A stretch of 64,000 nucleotides of DNA from NCBI GenBank assembly GCA_036403235.1, contig DASWRI010000052.1:1-64000 (forward strand), given 5' to 3'. How positions within the stretch are numbered: the stretch's first letter is position 1; each line of letters begins with the position of its first letter. The notes beneath the pieces are model-generated. The model saw only the letters and a program-made list of their open reading frames with translations, had not been told where the DNA came from and ran no database searches. This stretch comes from JBGTFE01 sp036403235. GTDB lineage: Bacteria > Acidobacteriota > Blastocatellia > Pyrinomonadales > Pyrinomonadaceae. Both the position numbers and the translations under genes were made by a program. This document shows positions 35,267 through 43,010 of the stretch, piece after piece.

Positions 35267-35419
35267 AAAGCTTGTTGTATCGAATACTTTAACTTAAATT
35301 ACGCCGGTTTGAAAGATACGGAAATGCTTCCCGGTCGTCGATTTTTTGAAATGAGCGAAGGATTTGTGTAGAATCGATAAGACTTAAGTCTGCCCCGGTC
35401 TAAATTTCCGAGTTGTACA

Positions 35420-37699
35420 ATGCCAAATAGTTTTACAAAAATATTTCTGCTTTCGGCCTTTCTGCTGGGCTTGAGCGTGAATGTTTTTTCCGATTATCAA
35501 AATCGAAATTTTATCGCCCCGCATCGCGCCCGCGCCGGCGAACAGCCTTCGTCCAGTGCGAGCGCGGATTTTAACGGCGACGGCAAAATCGATACGGCCG
35601 TGACGGATTCTTATCGCTCGGAAGTTTCGATTTTGCTCGGCGACGGCTCGGGAAATCTTGCGCTGGCATACGTTTACACGACCGGATTAAACCCGCAGAA
35701 TATCAAAATCGGGAAATTTAACGCCGATAATTTCTACGATTTAATCGTCGCCAACGCGGGCGAAAATACTTTGAGCGTTTTTTACGGCAACGGAAGCGGC
35801 GGCTTTTCAAATGCTTCGAGCGTCTCCGTCGGAGATTCGCCGGCGGCCATCTCGATTCAGGATTTTAACTTTGACGGCAAATCGGATTTGGCCGTCGCAA
35901 ATTCGGCGTCGAATACCGTTTCGATTCTTTACGGAAACGCTCTCGGCAATTTTGATTTGCAGCAAATCGTCCCGGTCGGGATGAATCCGCAGGATATCGC
36001 AAGCGGCAATTTCAATCGACTGCGCGGGCTCGATTTGGCCGTCGCGAACGCCGATTCAAATACCGTTTCGATTCTCGCCAACAACGGCTGGGGAAATTTC
36101 TCGCCGCAGGGCGAATACGCGACCGAAATGTCGCCGCACGCAATAGCCGTCGGCGATTTTAATTTTGACGGCCACCCGGATTTGGCGGTGGCGAACAAGG
36201 ATTCGAACAGCGTTTCGCTTTTTTCGGGCAATTTTTTCGGAGAGTTTTACAACGAAAAAACTTTAAGCGTCGGCGAAAGTCCGCGCGTGCTTGCCGTCGC
36301 CGATTTTAACCGCGATTCGAAAAGCGATTTGCTCGTCTTAAATTACGCGGCCGACGACGTTTCCGTTTTTTACGGCAGCGGAACGATGAGCTTTCCCGAT
36401 GCGTCTGTCTTCGACGCCGGCCCCGGCCCGGTTAAATTCGAGGCGAAAGACTTCGACGCCGACGGCTGGCCCGATATCTGCGTCGTCAATCAGCCTTCGC
36501 GCACGATTTCCGTTGTTTTAAACGATAAGGCGGGCGGGCTTGAAACGATTAAGAATTTTGACGTCGAGCACAACGCCGTCACGCTCGTCAAAGCCGATTT
36601 CGACGCCGACGGGCAGACGGACATAATCGCCGTCACCAATCAGCTCGACGAAGCGAGAAACGCGCGCCGCGCCGCCGTTCCGACGCACGATTCGACCGGC
36701 TCGATTCTAATTCTAAAAGGCAGCGGGACGGGCAATTTTACGGCAACCGGCGATTACGAAGCCGGCGTCAGCCCGACCGCCGCGGCCGCCGGCGATTTTA
36801 ACGGCGATAATCTGACGGACATTGCCGTTACGGAAATCGGACACAGCCGCGTTTTGCTTTTTCTCAATAACGGCAACGGAACTTTTCCCGCACCCGTTAA
36901 AATCGATTTGCCCGGCGCAGGCCCGAAATCAATCGCGGTCGGTGACTTTAACGGCGATAATCGTCTGGATATGGCGACGGCCAATCAGAGTTTGAACACG
37001 ATTTCGGTTATTCTCAATAACGGCGACGGAACCTACAATGCGTCTCTCAATCTGCCTGCCGGAACAAAGCCCGTCAGCGTCGCCGTCGGCGATTTTAACG
37101 GCGACGGAACAAAAGACATTGCCGCCGTCAATCTGACGTCGCAAAACATCTCAATCTTTTCCGGCAGCGGCAGCGGCACATTTGCTCCGGCCGTCAGCTA
37201 CAACGCCGGCGAAACGCCTTCGCAAATCGTTTCCGGTGACATCAATCACGACAATATTCTCGATTTAATCGTCGTCAACGGCACGGTTACGGCGCACAGC
37301 GTAGCCGTCCTTTTGGGAACGGGAACCGGCAGTTTTGTGATGGCAAATAATATTTCGGTCGGGAAAATTCCGATTTCGGCGACGCTCGAAGATTTTAACG
37401 GAGACGGAAACAAGGATTTGGCGGTTGTCGATTCCGACCAGGCGAGCATTTTGACTTTATACGGAAACGGCGCGGGAAATTTCACGTTTACTCGAAATTA
37501 CGGCGTCGGGCTTTCTCCTTCAAATGTTATCGCCGGAGACTTTACGGGCGACGGTCGCATCGATTTAATCGGCGCAAACTTCGGCAGCGGAACGCTTTCG
37601 CTGCTGAAAAATGCGGCGGAAAATACGCGGCCAAAAAAATTTCTTAAATGGCCAAATAAAAGCGTCAGTTATTCCATTCAGAAAATTAAAGATAACTAG
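35420..37699 (+). CDS. Secreted FG-GAP/VCBS repeat protein
   Basis: A 759-residue exported protein (signal IFLLSAFLLGLSVNVFS). About 14 repeats carry the calcium-loop motif DFNxDGxxDLAVAN, for example ADFNGDGKID, QDFNFDGKSD, GDFNGDNLTD and GDFNGDGTKD, spaced about 45-55 residues apart, and are predicted to build one or two FG-GAP beta-propellers. Such proteins are surface or extracellular and bind Ca2+, other proteins or polysaccharides. One repeat (GNFNRLRGLD) and another (GDINHDNILD) are degenerate. It converges with the regulator gene 2 bp away. Confidence 0.82.
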   Translation: MPNSFTKIFLLSAFLLGLSVNVFSDYQNRNFIAPHRARAGEQPSSSASADFNGDGKIDTAVTDSYRSEVSILLGDGSGNLALAYVYTTGLNPQNIKIGKFNADNFYDLIVANAGENTLSVFYGNGSGGFSNASSVSVGDSPAAISIQDFNFDGKSDLAVANSASNTVSILYGNALGNFDLQQIVPVGMNPQDIASGNFNRLRGLDLAVANADSNTVSILANNGWGNFSPQGEYATEMSPHAIAVGDFNFDGHPDLAVANKDSNSVSLFSGNFFGEFYNEKTLSVGESPRVLAVADFNRDSKSDLLVLNYAADDVSVFYGSGTMSFPDASVFDAGPGPVKFEAKDFDADGWPDICVVNQPSRTISVVLNDKAGGLETIKNFDVEHNAVTLVKADFDADGQTDIIAVTNQLDEARNARRAAVPTHDSTGSILILKGSGTGNFTATGDYEAGVSPTAAAAGDFNGDNLTDIAVTEIGHSRVLLFLNNGNGTFPAPVKIDLPGAGPKSIAVGDFNGDNRLDMATANQSLNTISVILNNGDGTYNASLNLPAGTKPVSVAVGDFNGDGTKDIAAVNLTSQNISIFSGSGSGTFAPAVSYNAGETPSQIVSGDINHDNILDLIVVNGTVTAHSVAVLLGTGTGSFVMANNISVGKIPISATLEDFNGDGNKDLAVVDSDQASILTLYGNGAGNFTFTRNYGVGLSPSNVIAGDFTGDGRIDLIGANFGSGTLSLLKNAAENTRPKKFLKWPNKSVSYSIQKIKDN

Positions 37700-37701
37700 A
37701 C

Positions 37702-39420
37702 TCAGCCCAAACGCGAAAATTCGATAAATTTTTTGTCGGCGGCTTCCATCAGGCAATAGCCGACGGGCGCGCCGATAACGTTTTTTTCGCCGAGCGGAAC
37801 GGGCAGCCCGCGCTCGTCGAGAATAAAATAAATTTTTGCCCACGCATCATATTCGATTTTGGCGACGATAAAAATTTCCTCGTTTGAAATCAGAATGGTC
37901 TGTCCGGCATGAAATTCTTCGACCGGAATAACGGCGACGATAGCCCCGCAGTCGATGCCGAATTTTTGCATCAGATATTTGTCGAAATAAAAAGTCTCGA
38001 ATTTTTCCGACGAAAAATGAAAATCGAAAGAGAAATTTTTGTCGCGCAAAACCAGCCGCGAGATTTCTCTCTCCTGGTGAATGTCGGATTTGTCTAAAAC
38101 GACGGTTCGCAAATCTATCGCTTCTGACTTCGCGCCCCTGCTGCCCCGCTTCGCCCGCCTTTTGAATCCCAATTCCTCGACGAGTCCGGGAAACTGCTTG
38201 TTCAAAATATCCGAAAGCGCCTGGTGACTTTTCACCCCTAAAATCGCCGCCGCCGCCCCGACCGACCCGTTCGCCTCAACCAAAGCCTTCGCCACCCTCG
38301 ATTTTTTAAATTCGGCCACTTCATCTGTAAACGGTAATCCGCGCAAAATGTAAATTTCTTCTGCCAGATTTTTAGCAAATTTTCTAACGGCGATTTCTCC
38401 GATGCGTTCACAAGCTATATGTTCCAACTCGGCAAAAGCAACAAAAGCATCTTCCGCGCGTTCAAGCCGAAAAAGACATCTAACCTTCGTCCAAAGCGCA
38501 TCGGTCAACCCGCGATAATCTTCGCCTTGCCTGAAACACTCAATTGACTGATTGATTGTTTCAAGAGCGTCTTTAAATTTATTCCAGTCCAGATAAATCA
38601 AAGCTTTTGTATCAAGAGCATGCGGAAGAAAACCTTTATGTTCAATTGCCTGAACTTCATTGATTGACTCAGAAATGCAATCGAATGCTTTTTGATAATC
38701 TTTTATTTCTTTATAAAGATAGGCAAGATTATTAAGATTGATGGCAATAAAGAATTTGTTATTTGCTTTTTTAGCAAAACGAATTGCTTCATTTAGATGA
38801 AAAACGGCTTTATCATATTCTTTAGTATTTGTGTAAAAAATACCTGCTTGATTATGAAACATCGCCTGAAGTCGGACATCAGAACAAAACTGCATCGGTG
38901 AATTAATTTCTTCAATAATTTTTAGTGCAGACTTAATATGTTTATTGAAGAAACAAAGCAACAAACGATTCACACAGATTTGAAGATATACCGGATGAAG
39001 TAAATTTTTACCGAAATCAGTTTCCACAATATCTAGAATTGCTTCCGTTTCACTAACTTCACCTAAATTCCAGTAACAAAAAGCCAAGTTGATTTTTGCT
39101 TCAGCAGCTTTATCCGAAATTTCACTTACTTCAAAAATCTCGATAGCATTAGTTAGCAAATCTTTGCCTCTGATTTGATAATCTTTAAAATTTCGTGCAA
39201 AGCCGTAAAAACTCAAATATATGCCGCAAAGCCGTAGAAGTTCAGCTTTAATAACTTCTTCGTAATTATTAAAATTCGGTGTTTCTTCAATATTATTCCA
39301 TACGATTTGCAAAATTTTCCGCAAAGACTCGGTATTTCTACATAATTCCGCGTTTCTTGCTTCTTCAATCAAATGAAGGAGGTCAGTAGTAGTCAGTTTA
39401 GGAGTAGTTTCTGGAAGCAT
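37702..39420 (-). CDS. TPR transcriptional regulator with Fis-like HTH and S24-like C-terminal domain
   Basis: A 572-residue cytoplasmic protein. Residues about 5-330 are a helical TPR array (AKINLAFCYWNLGEVSETEA, FYTNTKEYDKAVFHLNEAIR, NLNNLAYLYKEIKDYQKAFD). A Fis-type HTH follows at about 355-395 (AKALVEANGSVGAAAAILGV, then KSHQALSDILNKQFPGL) and a basic linker. The C-terminal 140 residues (GAIVAVIPVEEFHAGQTILI ... VIGAPVGYC) resemble the beta-barrel of S24/LexA-type domains. ATG 39420 is chosen because a perfect dyad lies just upstream and would overlap a longer TTG start. TPR plus HTH suggests a ligand-sensing regulator. The gene transcribed away from it encodes a small secreted peptide. 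Confidence 0.7.
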   Translation of the reverse strand: MLPETTPKLTTTDLLHLIEEARNAELCRNTESLRKILQIVWNNIEETPNFNNYEEVIKAELLRLCGIYLSFYGFARNFKDYQIRGKDLLTNAIEIFEVSEISDKAAEAKINLAFCYWNLGEVSETEAILDIVETDFGKNLLHPVYLQICVNRLLLCFFNKHIKSALKIIEEINSPMQFCSDVRLQAMFHNQAGIFYTNTKEYDKAVFHLNEAIRFAKKANNKFFIAINLNNLAYLYKEIKDYQKAFDCISESINEVQAIEHKGFLPHALDTKALIYLDWNKFKDALETINQSIECFRQGEDYRGLTDALWTKVRCLFRLERAEDAFVAFAELEHIACERIGEIAVRKFAKNLAEEIYILRGLPFTDEVAEFKKSRVAKALVEANGSVGAAAAILGVKSHQALSDILNKQFPGLVEELGFKRRAKRGSRGAKSEAIDLRTVVLDKSDIHQEREISRLVLRDKNFSFDFHFSSEKFETFYFDKYLMQKFGIDCGAIVAVIPVEEFHAGQTILISNEEIFIVAKIEYDAWAKIYFILDERGLPVPLGEKNVIGAPVGYCLMEAADKKFIEFSRLG

Positions 39421-39428
39421 ATATCTCG

Positions 39429-39448
39429 TTAGCAAGATTTCTTGCTAA
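39429..39448. promoter_or_regulatory. Perfect dyad in the regulator/peptide divergent region
   Basis: TTAGCAAGATTTCTTGCTAA is a 9-2-9 perfect palindrome located 8 bp before the regulator ATG and 62 bp before the peptide gene. It is well placed as an operator for autoregulation. Confidence 0.6.
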
Positions 39449-39455
39449 TATGTGT

Positions 39456-39482
39456 TTGAACGATTGTTTAATATCTGTTCAA
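39456..39482. promoter_or_regulatory. Second dyad in the regulator/peptide divergent region
   Basis: TTGAAC (39456-39461) and GTTCAA (39477-39482) are inverse with a 15-bp A+T-rich spacer, about one and a half to two turns apart. It may be a second binding site or overlap the peptide promoter. Confidence 0.4.
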
Positions 39483-39510
39483 ATCCCAAAATTAAAAGGA
39501 GCTAAATTCA

Positions 39511-39714
39511 ATGAAAAAATTTGCGACAATCTTTGTTTTGTTATTCGTTTTATCTGTTTCAGCTTTTGCCGATGGGCAATTTCCAATCGGCGGTAAATCC
39601 TGTCCGCAGGGTCAGGTTTGTTTTACCAGCGAAGGTGAAATTCCAATCGGCGGAAAATCTGACAATCCGATTATCAAAAATGTCTTTGATTTTCTAAAAT
39701 CAATCTTCGAATAA
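39511..39714 (+). CDS. Small secreted peptide with two PIGGKS repeats
   Basis: A 67-residue precursor. A clear signal peptide (residues 1-20, ending SAFA) is followed by a 47-residue mature part with FPIGGKS (24-30) and IPIGGKS (44-50) exactly 20 residues apart, two cysteines (31, 37) between them, and an amphipathic tail (IIKNVFDFLKSIFE). AAAGGAG upstream is a strong ribosome binding site. No family known. It is transcribed divergently from a TPR/HTH regulator with dyads between them, the arrangement seen for peptide-signal/receptor pairs; an antimicrobial or adhesive peptide is an alternative. Confidence 0.7.
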   Translation: MKKFATIFVLLFVLSVSAFADGQFPIGGKSCPQGQVCFTSEGEIPIGGKSDNPIIKNVFDFLKSIFE

Positions 39715-39772
39715 TCTAAAAAAACTGAAACTTTGGAAATGCCTTTGGATTAGTTCCGAGGCATTTTTGTTT

Positions 39773-40225
39773 TTATTTCTTCCCGGTTTTTATTTCATCG
39801 TCTGCTTTTGCCTCTTCGAGCGTTATCGTCGGGATATGGCCCTTTGAGGTTCTGTTTCTTTTTTCGGAACGCTCGATGGCTATTTCGATAGCGGTTAAAA
39901 GCGGCTCGATATTTTCGCGTTCCTGAGCTGAAAGCAGCGCGTAGCCTTCGGCAATTTGGGAAAATCTTTCATTGGCAATCGCCTTTTCGTCGACATCGAC
40001 GCCGCGGGCGACGGCAAAAATTTCAGATTCGGTTACGCCCAGACCTTTTGCCAGAGCTTTAAGTTTGGGAGTTGTGACATTGACGTTTTCATTTTCAATT
40101 TTATTTACGTAAGAACTGCTAATCTTACCGCCGCTTTTTTCGCTCACGGCGTCCACTGACAGATTTTTTATCGAGCGAATTTTTTTTACAAACTCGCCGA
40201 GTCTTCCGGGTTTTCTACTATCCAT
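39773..40225 (-). CDS. XRE-family transcriptional regulator
   Basis: A 150-residue protein with an N-terminal Cro/C1-type HTH (LGEFVKKIRSIKNLSVDAVS, then SYVNKIENENVNVTTPKLKA, LAKGLGVTESEIF) and a helical, charged C-terminus with an AQERENIEPLLTAIEIAIE helix probably for dimerisation. ATG 40225 is used; an in-frame ATG at 40276 would add 17 residues without HTH content. It is transcribed away from a cluster of very small genes across a region with a perfect dyad, suggesting it represses that cluster and itself. Confidence 0.75.
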   Translation of the reverse strand: MDSRKPGRLGEFVKKIRSIKNLSVDAVSEKSGGKISSSYVNKIENENVNVTTPKLKALAKGLGVTESEIFAVARGVDVDEKAIANERFSQIAEGYALLSAQERENIEPLLTAIEIAIERSEKRNRTSKGHIPTITLEEAKADDEIKTGKK

Positions 40226-40283
40226 TACGAAAATTGTAATATGATGGGCATCTACAATGTTAGAAATTTTATCCATTTAATTA

Positions 40284-40312
40284 TTGACAGTCAATTTTAT
40301 ACTGTGTTATTT
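40284..40312 (+). promoter_or_regulatory. Candidate promoter for the small-gene cluster
   Basis: A consensus TTGACA (40284-40289) and TTATTT (40307-40312) with a 17-bp spacer precede the cluster; a second -10-like TATAAT lies at 40336-40341. Confidence 0.45.
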
Positions 40313-40332
40313 TTATCCATAATAGTGGATAA
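40313..40332. promoter_or_regulatory. Dyad operator for the XRE regulator (candidate)
   Basis: TTATCCATAATAGTGGATAA has perfect 7-bp arms (TTATCCA/TGGATAA) with a 6-bp centre. A third TTATCCA-like half-site (TTTATCCATTT) lies at about 40269-40276 next to the alternative regulator start. It directly follows the -10 box at 40307. Confidence 0.55.
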
Positions 40333-40356
40333 TGTTATAATTATAGTGGGAAGGCA

Positions 40357-40641
40357 ATGTTTATTTTTAAAAAGACGGTGAGTGTGACCGCGCATGGCGA
40401 GGAGCGAACAAAGAGATACGTTGTCGATAACGGTAAAGTCGAATATTTAAGGCGCGAAAAATACTGCGTCCGGCACGGCTGGATCGACGTCTTAGCCGTC
40501 GGCGGCGATGGCGCGTGGCATCAGCACCACAACTGTTGCACTACGGCGGTTTCCACCGGCATATCCACCAAAGTTCTTAAAGTGGAGAAAAATAAAATGC
40601 TCATCGTCAACGTCTTGTTTGCGACGCTTAGGCTTGATTAA
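40357..40641 (+). CDS. Small hypothetical protein
   Basis: A 94-residue protein (MFIFKKTVSVTAHGEERTKR, then GWIDVLAVGGDGAWHQHHNC) with a His/Cys-rich centre (HQHHNCC) that could bind metal. No family is recognised. GGGAAGG just upstream is an acceptable ribosome binding site. Its stop overlaps the next ATG (TAATG), so the cluster is probably translationally coupled and controlled by the XRE regulator. Confidence 0.5.
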   Translation: MFIFKKTVSVTAHGEERTKRYVVDNGKVEYLRREKYCVRHGWIDVLAVGGDGAWHQHHNCCTTAVSTGISTKVLKVEKNKMLIVNVLFATLRLD

Positions 40642-40745
40642 TGAATTTTCTTGTGCTTTTGATATTGGTGTTTCGCAGAATCAAGAAGATAATCGCTGAC
40701 TTTTCCGGCCGAAAAAGACGGCGCAAACGACGGAGATTGTCTTGA
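40641..40745 (+). CDS. Tiny membrane protein with Arg-rich tail
   Basis: A 34-residue frame: MNFLVLLILVF is a short hydrophobic segment, followed by RRIKKIIADFSGRKRRRKRR. One short membrane segment plus a polybasic tail resembles small membrane peptides of toxin or regulatory type. The start overlaps the previous stop by one base and the next gene starts 8 bp after it. The call rests on architecture and spacing only. Confidence 0.4.
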   Translation: MNFLVLLILVFRRIKKIIADFSGRKRRRKRRRLS

Positions 40746-40753
40746 GGAAATTT

Positions 40754-40957
40754 ATGATTTTTTATACAAAATATAAAATCGACAATTTATTTTGTCCGAA
40801 ATGCGGAAGCTCTCTTTACCGGTCGACTTACTTTGAGCATTATCCCAAATACCCTTACGGATGCGTAAAATGCGATGAATTATTTTCGGAAAATGAGGCG
40901 ACGGGATTTCCGTTTAAAAATACAAACGCGCCGGAATTTGATTCAGACGCGGAATAA
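40754..40957 (+). CDS. Small zinc-ribbon-like protein
   Basis: A 67-residue protein with two Cys pairs, FCPKCGSSLY and YGCVKCDELF, about 21 residues apart, typical of a zinc ribbon. The C-terminus is acidic and disordered. ATG 40754 is used since GAGGAAA precedes it; a TTG at 40742 would add four residues. It is the last gene of the XRE-linked cluster and ends 32 bp from the tRNA 3' end. Confidence 0.55.
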   Translation: MIFYTKYKIDNLFCPKCGSSLYRSTYFEHYPKYPYGCVKCDELFSENEATGFPFKNTNAPEFDSDAE

Positions 40958-40989
40958 ATTTCTGAAGATTTTTCTCAAAATTGGTTGAG

Positions 40990-41062
40990 TGCCCCCGGTA
41001 GGATTCGAACCTACAGCCAACAGATTATGAGTCTGCTGCTCTAACCGTTGAGCTACAGGGGC
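40990..41062 (-). tRNA. tRNA with anticodon CAT (Met elongator or Ile2)
   Basis: On the minus strand a complete cloverleaf folds. The acceptor is GCCCCTG/CGGGGGC, the D-arm GCTC..GAGC, the anticodon stem-loop CAGAC-TCATAA-type with anticodon CAT, and the T-arm GTAGG-TTCGAAT-CCTAC, with discriminator A. CCA is not encoded. CAT could be elongator Met or lysidine-modified Ile2; the first base pairs do not settle it. The 3' end faces the XRE/small-gene cluster. Confidence 0.92.
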
Positions 41063-41132
41063 GCAAGTTTTATAGTTTAGTGGAAACTGCTTTTGCTGGC
41101 AAATTGACAGCGCGCCGAAACGGCGTTTTTCA

Positions 41133-42404
41133 TTACTGCATAAGCGGCCCGAAGATTACGGATTGACGAATCTGCTCGCGTTTTTTTTGTAAATTTTCTC
41201 TCACCTCGTCCGTAATTTTCATTCCGTATTCGCTTTCGAGATTTTGTTCCGCAGTTTTGTCCGGCGTGTCTTTCAAAAGACTTTCGAGAATGAATAAATC
41301 GAGGTCGCCGAAATCAGCGATGCCGAGCGCGTTTGGAATATTTAAGCCGAGGACGCGTGTCTGCGCCAAATCAAACGTCCAGTCGAGAATTTTTTCAATC
41401 GGTTCGTCATCGGGAAAACGCTGCTTTATCAGCGAGAAGATGCGTTCCTTGCCCTCGACGTTCATCAGCAAGGCGAGAAAAAAGCGATGTTCCGGCTCGC
41501 TGATATAACTGCGCCGCTTGACGATTTCATCCACCTTTGCCTGATGCGCGAAAACCTTCGGGAAAATGTTGGCGCGCTCGCCGTGACGTTTTTTGACCAC
41601 GTCGAGAAGCGCTTCAAAACGATTCTGCCCGGCGCCGAGATTAAAAAGCTGGTCGACCTGGTTCGACTGCAAATAAGCTCTGGCGGTCGAAAGAATCTGA
41701 AAAGAAGTTTGAAAATCGGATTTTTCGAGCAAGCCGGCGATAAATTTATCGGTGTCGGGATGTTTCGAGCGAATCAAGGTCGTGATGCTCTGGAGTTTTT
41801 TGAGCGTGTTCGGCTCTTCAAAAAACGGGTCAATCGCCAGAAACGGCTTGTGATACGAATACTGCGGCAGAAACATAGGGCTTTTGTGCGTGCGGACGAC
41901 GATGGTTGCCGACGGCTGTTCGAGGTGAAAAAGCCCGTGAATATACTGCTTTCCAGCCCAAATCGGCTGCACATCGCCGACCGTCAGCAGCTCGCATAAT
42001 TTCAGATTTATGCTGCCGATTTCGGTAAAAGTGTTGACGCTCTCGCTCCGCTCGAAATCATACCAGCTGTGCAGGCTCGAGCCGTGAAGCACCTGAAACG
42101 CGCCGCAAAACGCGTGCTGATGAATCGCCGTCGTGCCTTCGAGCCAGAAATAAACGTCGATGTGAAAGCGCGGAGAATTGTAAAGCGTAATTGGCGGGTC
42201 GCCGAACTTGCCGGAAACGTCCTGCTGCACGGGCAAATTCGTCTCCTGCAAAGTCCATTCGATAATTTGCCAGGCGGAAATTTTCTCGTGCATTCGCGCC
42301 GCTCGCAAACTGTTTGCGGCGATTTCGGGAAAGAGATTTTCGTCGTAGTCTTTATCGCGCCAGAGATTTTCGATTTCCGCGCCGAGTTGTTGAAATAATT
42401 CCAT
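41133..42404 (-). CDS. Hypothetical protein with cupin-like N-terminal region
   Basis: A 423-residue soluble protein. Residues about 85-180 contain IHQHAFCGAFQVLHGSSLHS and, some 60 residues later, IHGLFHLEQPSATIVVRTH, the two-motif His pattern of a metal-binding cupin barrel (cysteine-dioxygenase-like). The remaining 240 residues are helical without a recognised domain (FIAGLLEKSDFQTSFQILST, SEPEHRFFLALLMNVEG). Function unknown. The membrane-protein gene 5 bp upstream is probably cotranscribed. Confidence 0.55.
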   Translation of the reverse strand: MELFQQLGAEIENLWRDKDYDENLFPEIAANSLRAARMHEKISAWQIIEWTLQETNLPVQQDVSGKFGDPPITLYNSPRFHIDVYFWLEGTTAIHQHAFCGAFQVLHGSSLHSWYDFERSESVNTFTEIGSINLKLCELLTVGDVQPIWAGKQYIHGLFHLEQPSATIVVRTHKSPMFLPQYSYHKPFLAIDPFFEEPNTLKKLQSITTLIRSKHPDTDKFIAGLLEKSDFQTSFQILSTARAYLQSNQVDQLFNLGAGQNRFEALLDVVKKRHGERANIFPKVFAHQAKVDEIVKRRSYISEPEHRFFLALLMNVEGKERIFSLIKQRFPDDEPIEKILDWTFDLAQTRVLGLNIPNALGIADFGDLDLFILESLLKDTPDKTAEQNLESEYGMKITDEVRENLQKKREQIRQSVIFGPLMQ

Positions 42405-42409
42405 AAAAT

Positions 42410-42772
42410 CTAGCTGTCAACATTAAAATCGGACGGCGGGGGCGGCGGCTCAGCCAGATTTTCTTCAGCAATCGGGGAAACTTTTTTCATAATCAGGAAA
42501 ACAACGACAAAGTTCAAAACCAGACAAACTATTCCGATAATTATTGCCGGAACGAGAATATCCTGCTGAATCTGCAGCAGCGACTTGCCCTGAGACATCC
42601 AGACGGACGCGATAATAATGCCCAGCGCCAAAGGAATAACGAGCTCCAAAGCGACGCCGGCCAAAGCCGTAATGACCGTCCACAAAACCGCATTATGACC
42701 GTTTTGTTTTGCCGTTCGATAGATGTAAATAGTAGAAACTACTATGAGAACAATACCCAAGATAGTAAGCAT
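42410..42772 (-). CDS. Small three-helix membrane protein
   Basis: A 120-residue protein with three hydrophobic segments (MLTILGIVLIVVSTIYIY; VALELVIPLALGIIIASVWM; IIIGIVCLVLNFVVVFLI) and a proline-rich acidic tail (AEPPPPPSDF). No family recognised. It lies 5 bp upstream of the cupin-like gene on the same strand. Confidence 0.6.
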   Translation of the reverse strand: MLTILGIVLIVVSTIYIYRTAKQNGHNAVLWTVITALAGVALELVIPLALGIIIASVWMSQGKSLLQIQQDILVPAIIIGIVCLVLNFVVVFLIMKKVSPIAEENLAEPPPPPSDFNVDS

Positions 42773-42938
42773 TTATAAGTTACCTCCAATTATTCTTCGC
42801 AAGAAATTTTAACTTAACTGCGCCGGAAACTAAAATTCCGGTTTGTTTATAAATCCGGCAAACCCGCAAAAACTGCCTAAAATATTAATTATTTGACTGT
42901 TTTTCACTTTCGCCTTTTAAATAATTCGTCTAAAACCT

Positions 42939-42966
42939 TTGTTTTGTTGCGCTAATCTGTTATATT
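42939..42966 (+). promoter_or_regulatory. Candidate promoter for the POT transporter gene
   Basis: TTGTTT (42939-42944) and TATATT (42961-42966) with 16-bp spacing, 45 bp before the start codon. The 238-bp gap shows no other clear signal apart from AAAGGGGA before the ATG. Confidence 0.4.
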
Positions 42967-43010
42967 TTGCCCAATTCTTTAAAAAATTCAAATAACGTAA
43001 AGGGGAAATT

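Noticed and set aside
39773..40276. Longer start of the XRE regulator at 40276
   Set aside because: The extra 17 residues carry no HTH content, and the shorter start at 40225 gives the usual distance to the HTH; it remains possible.
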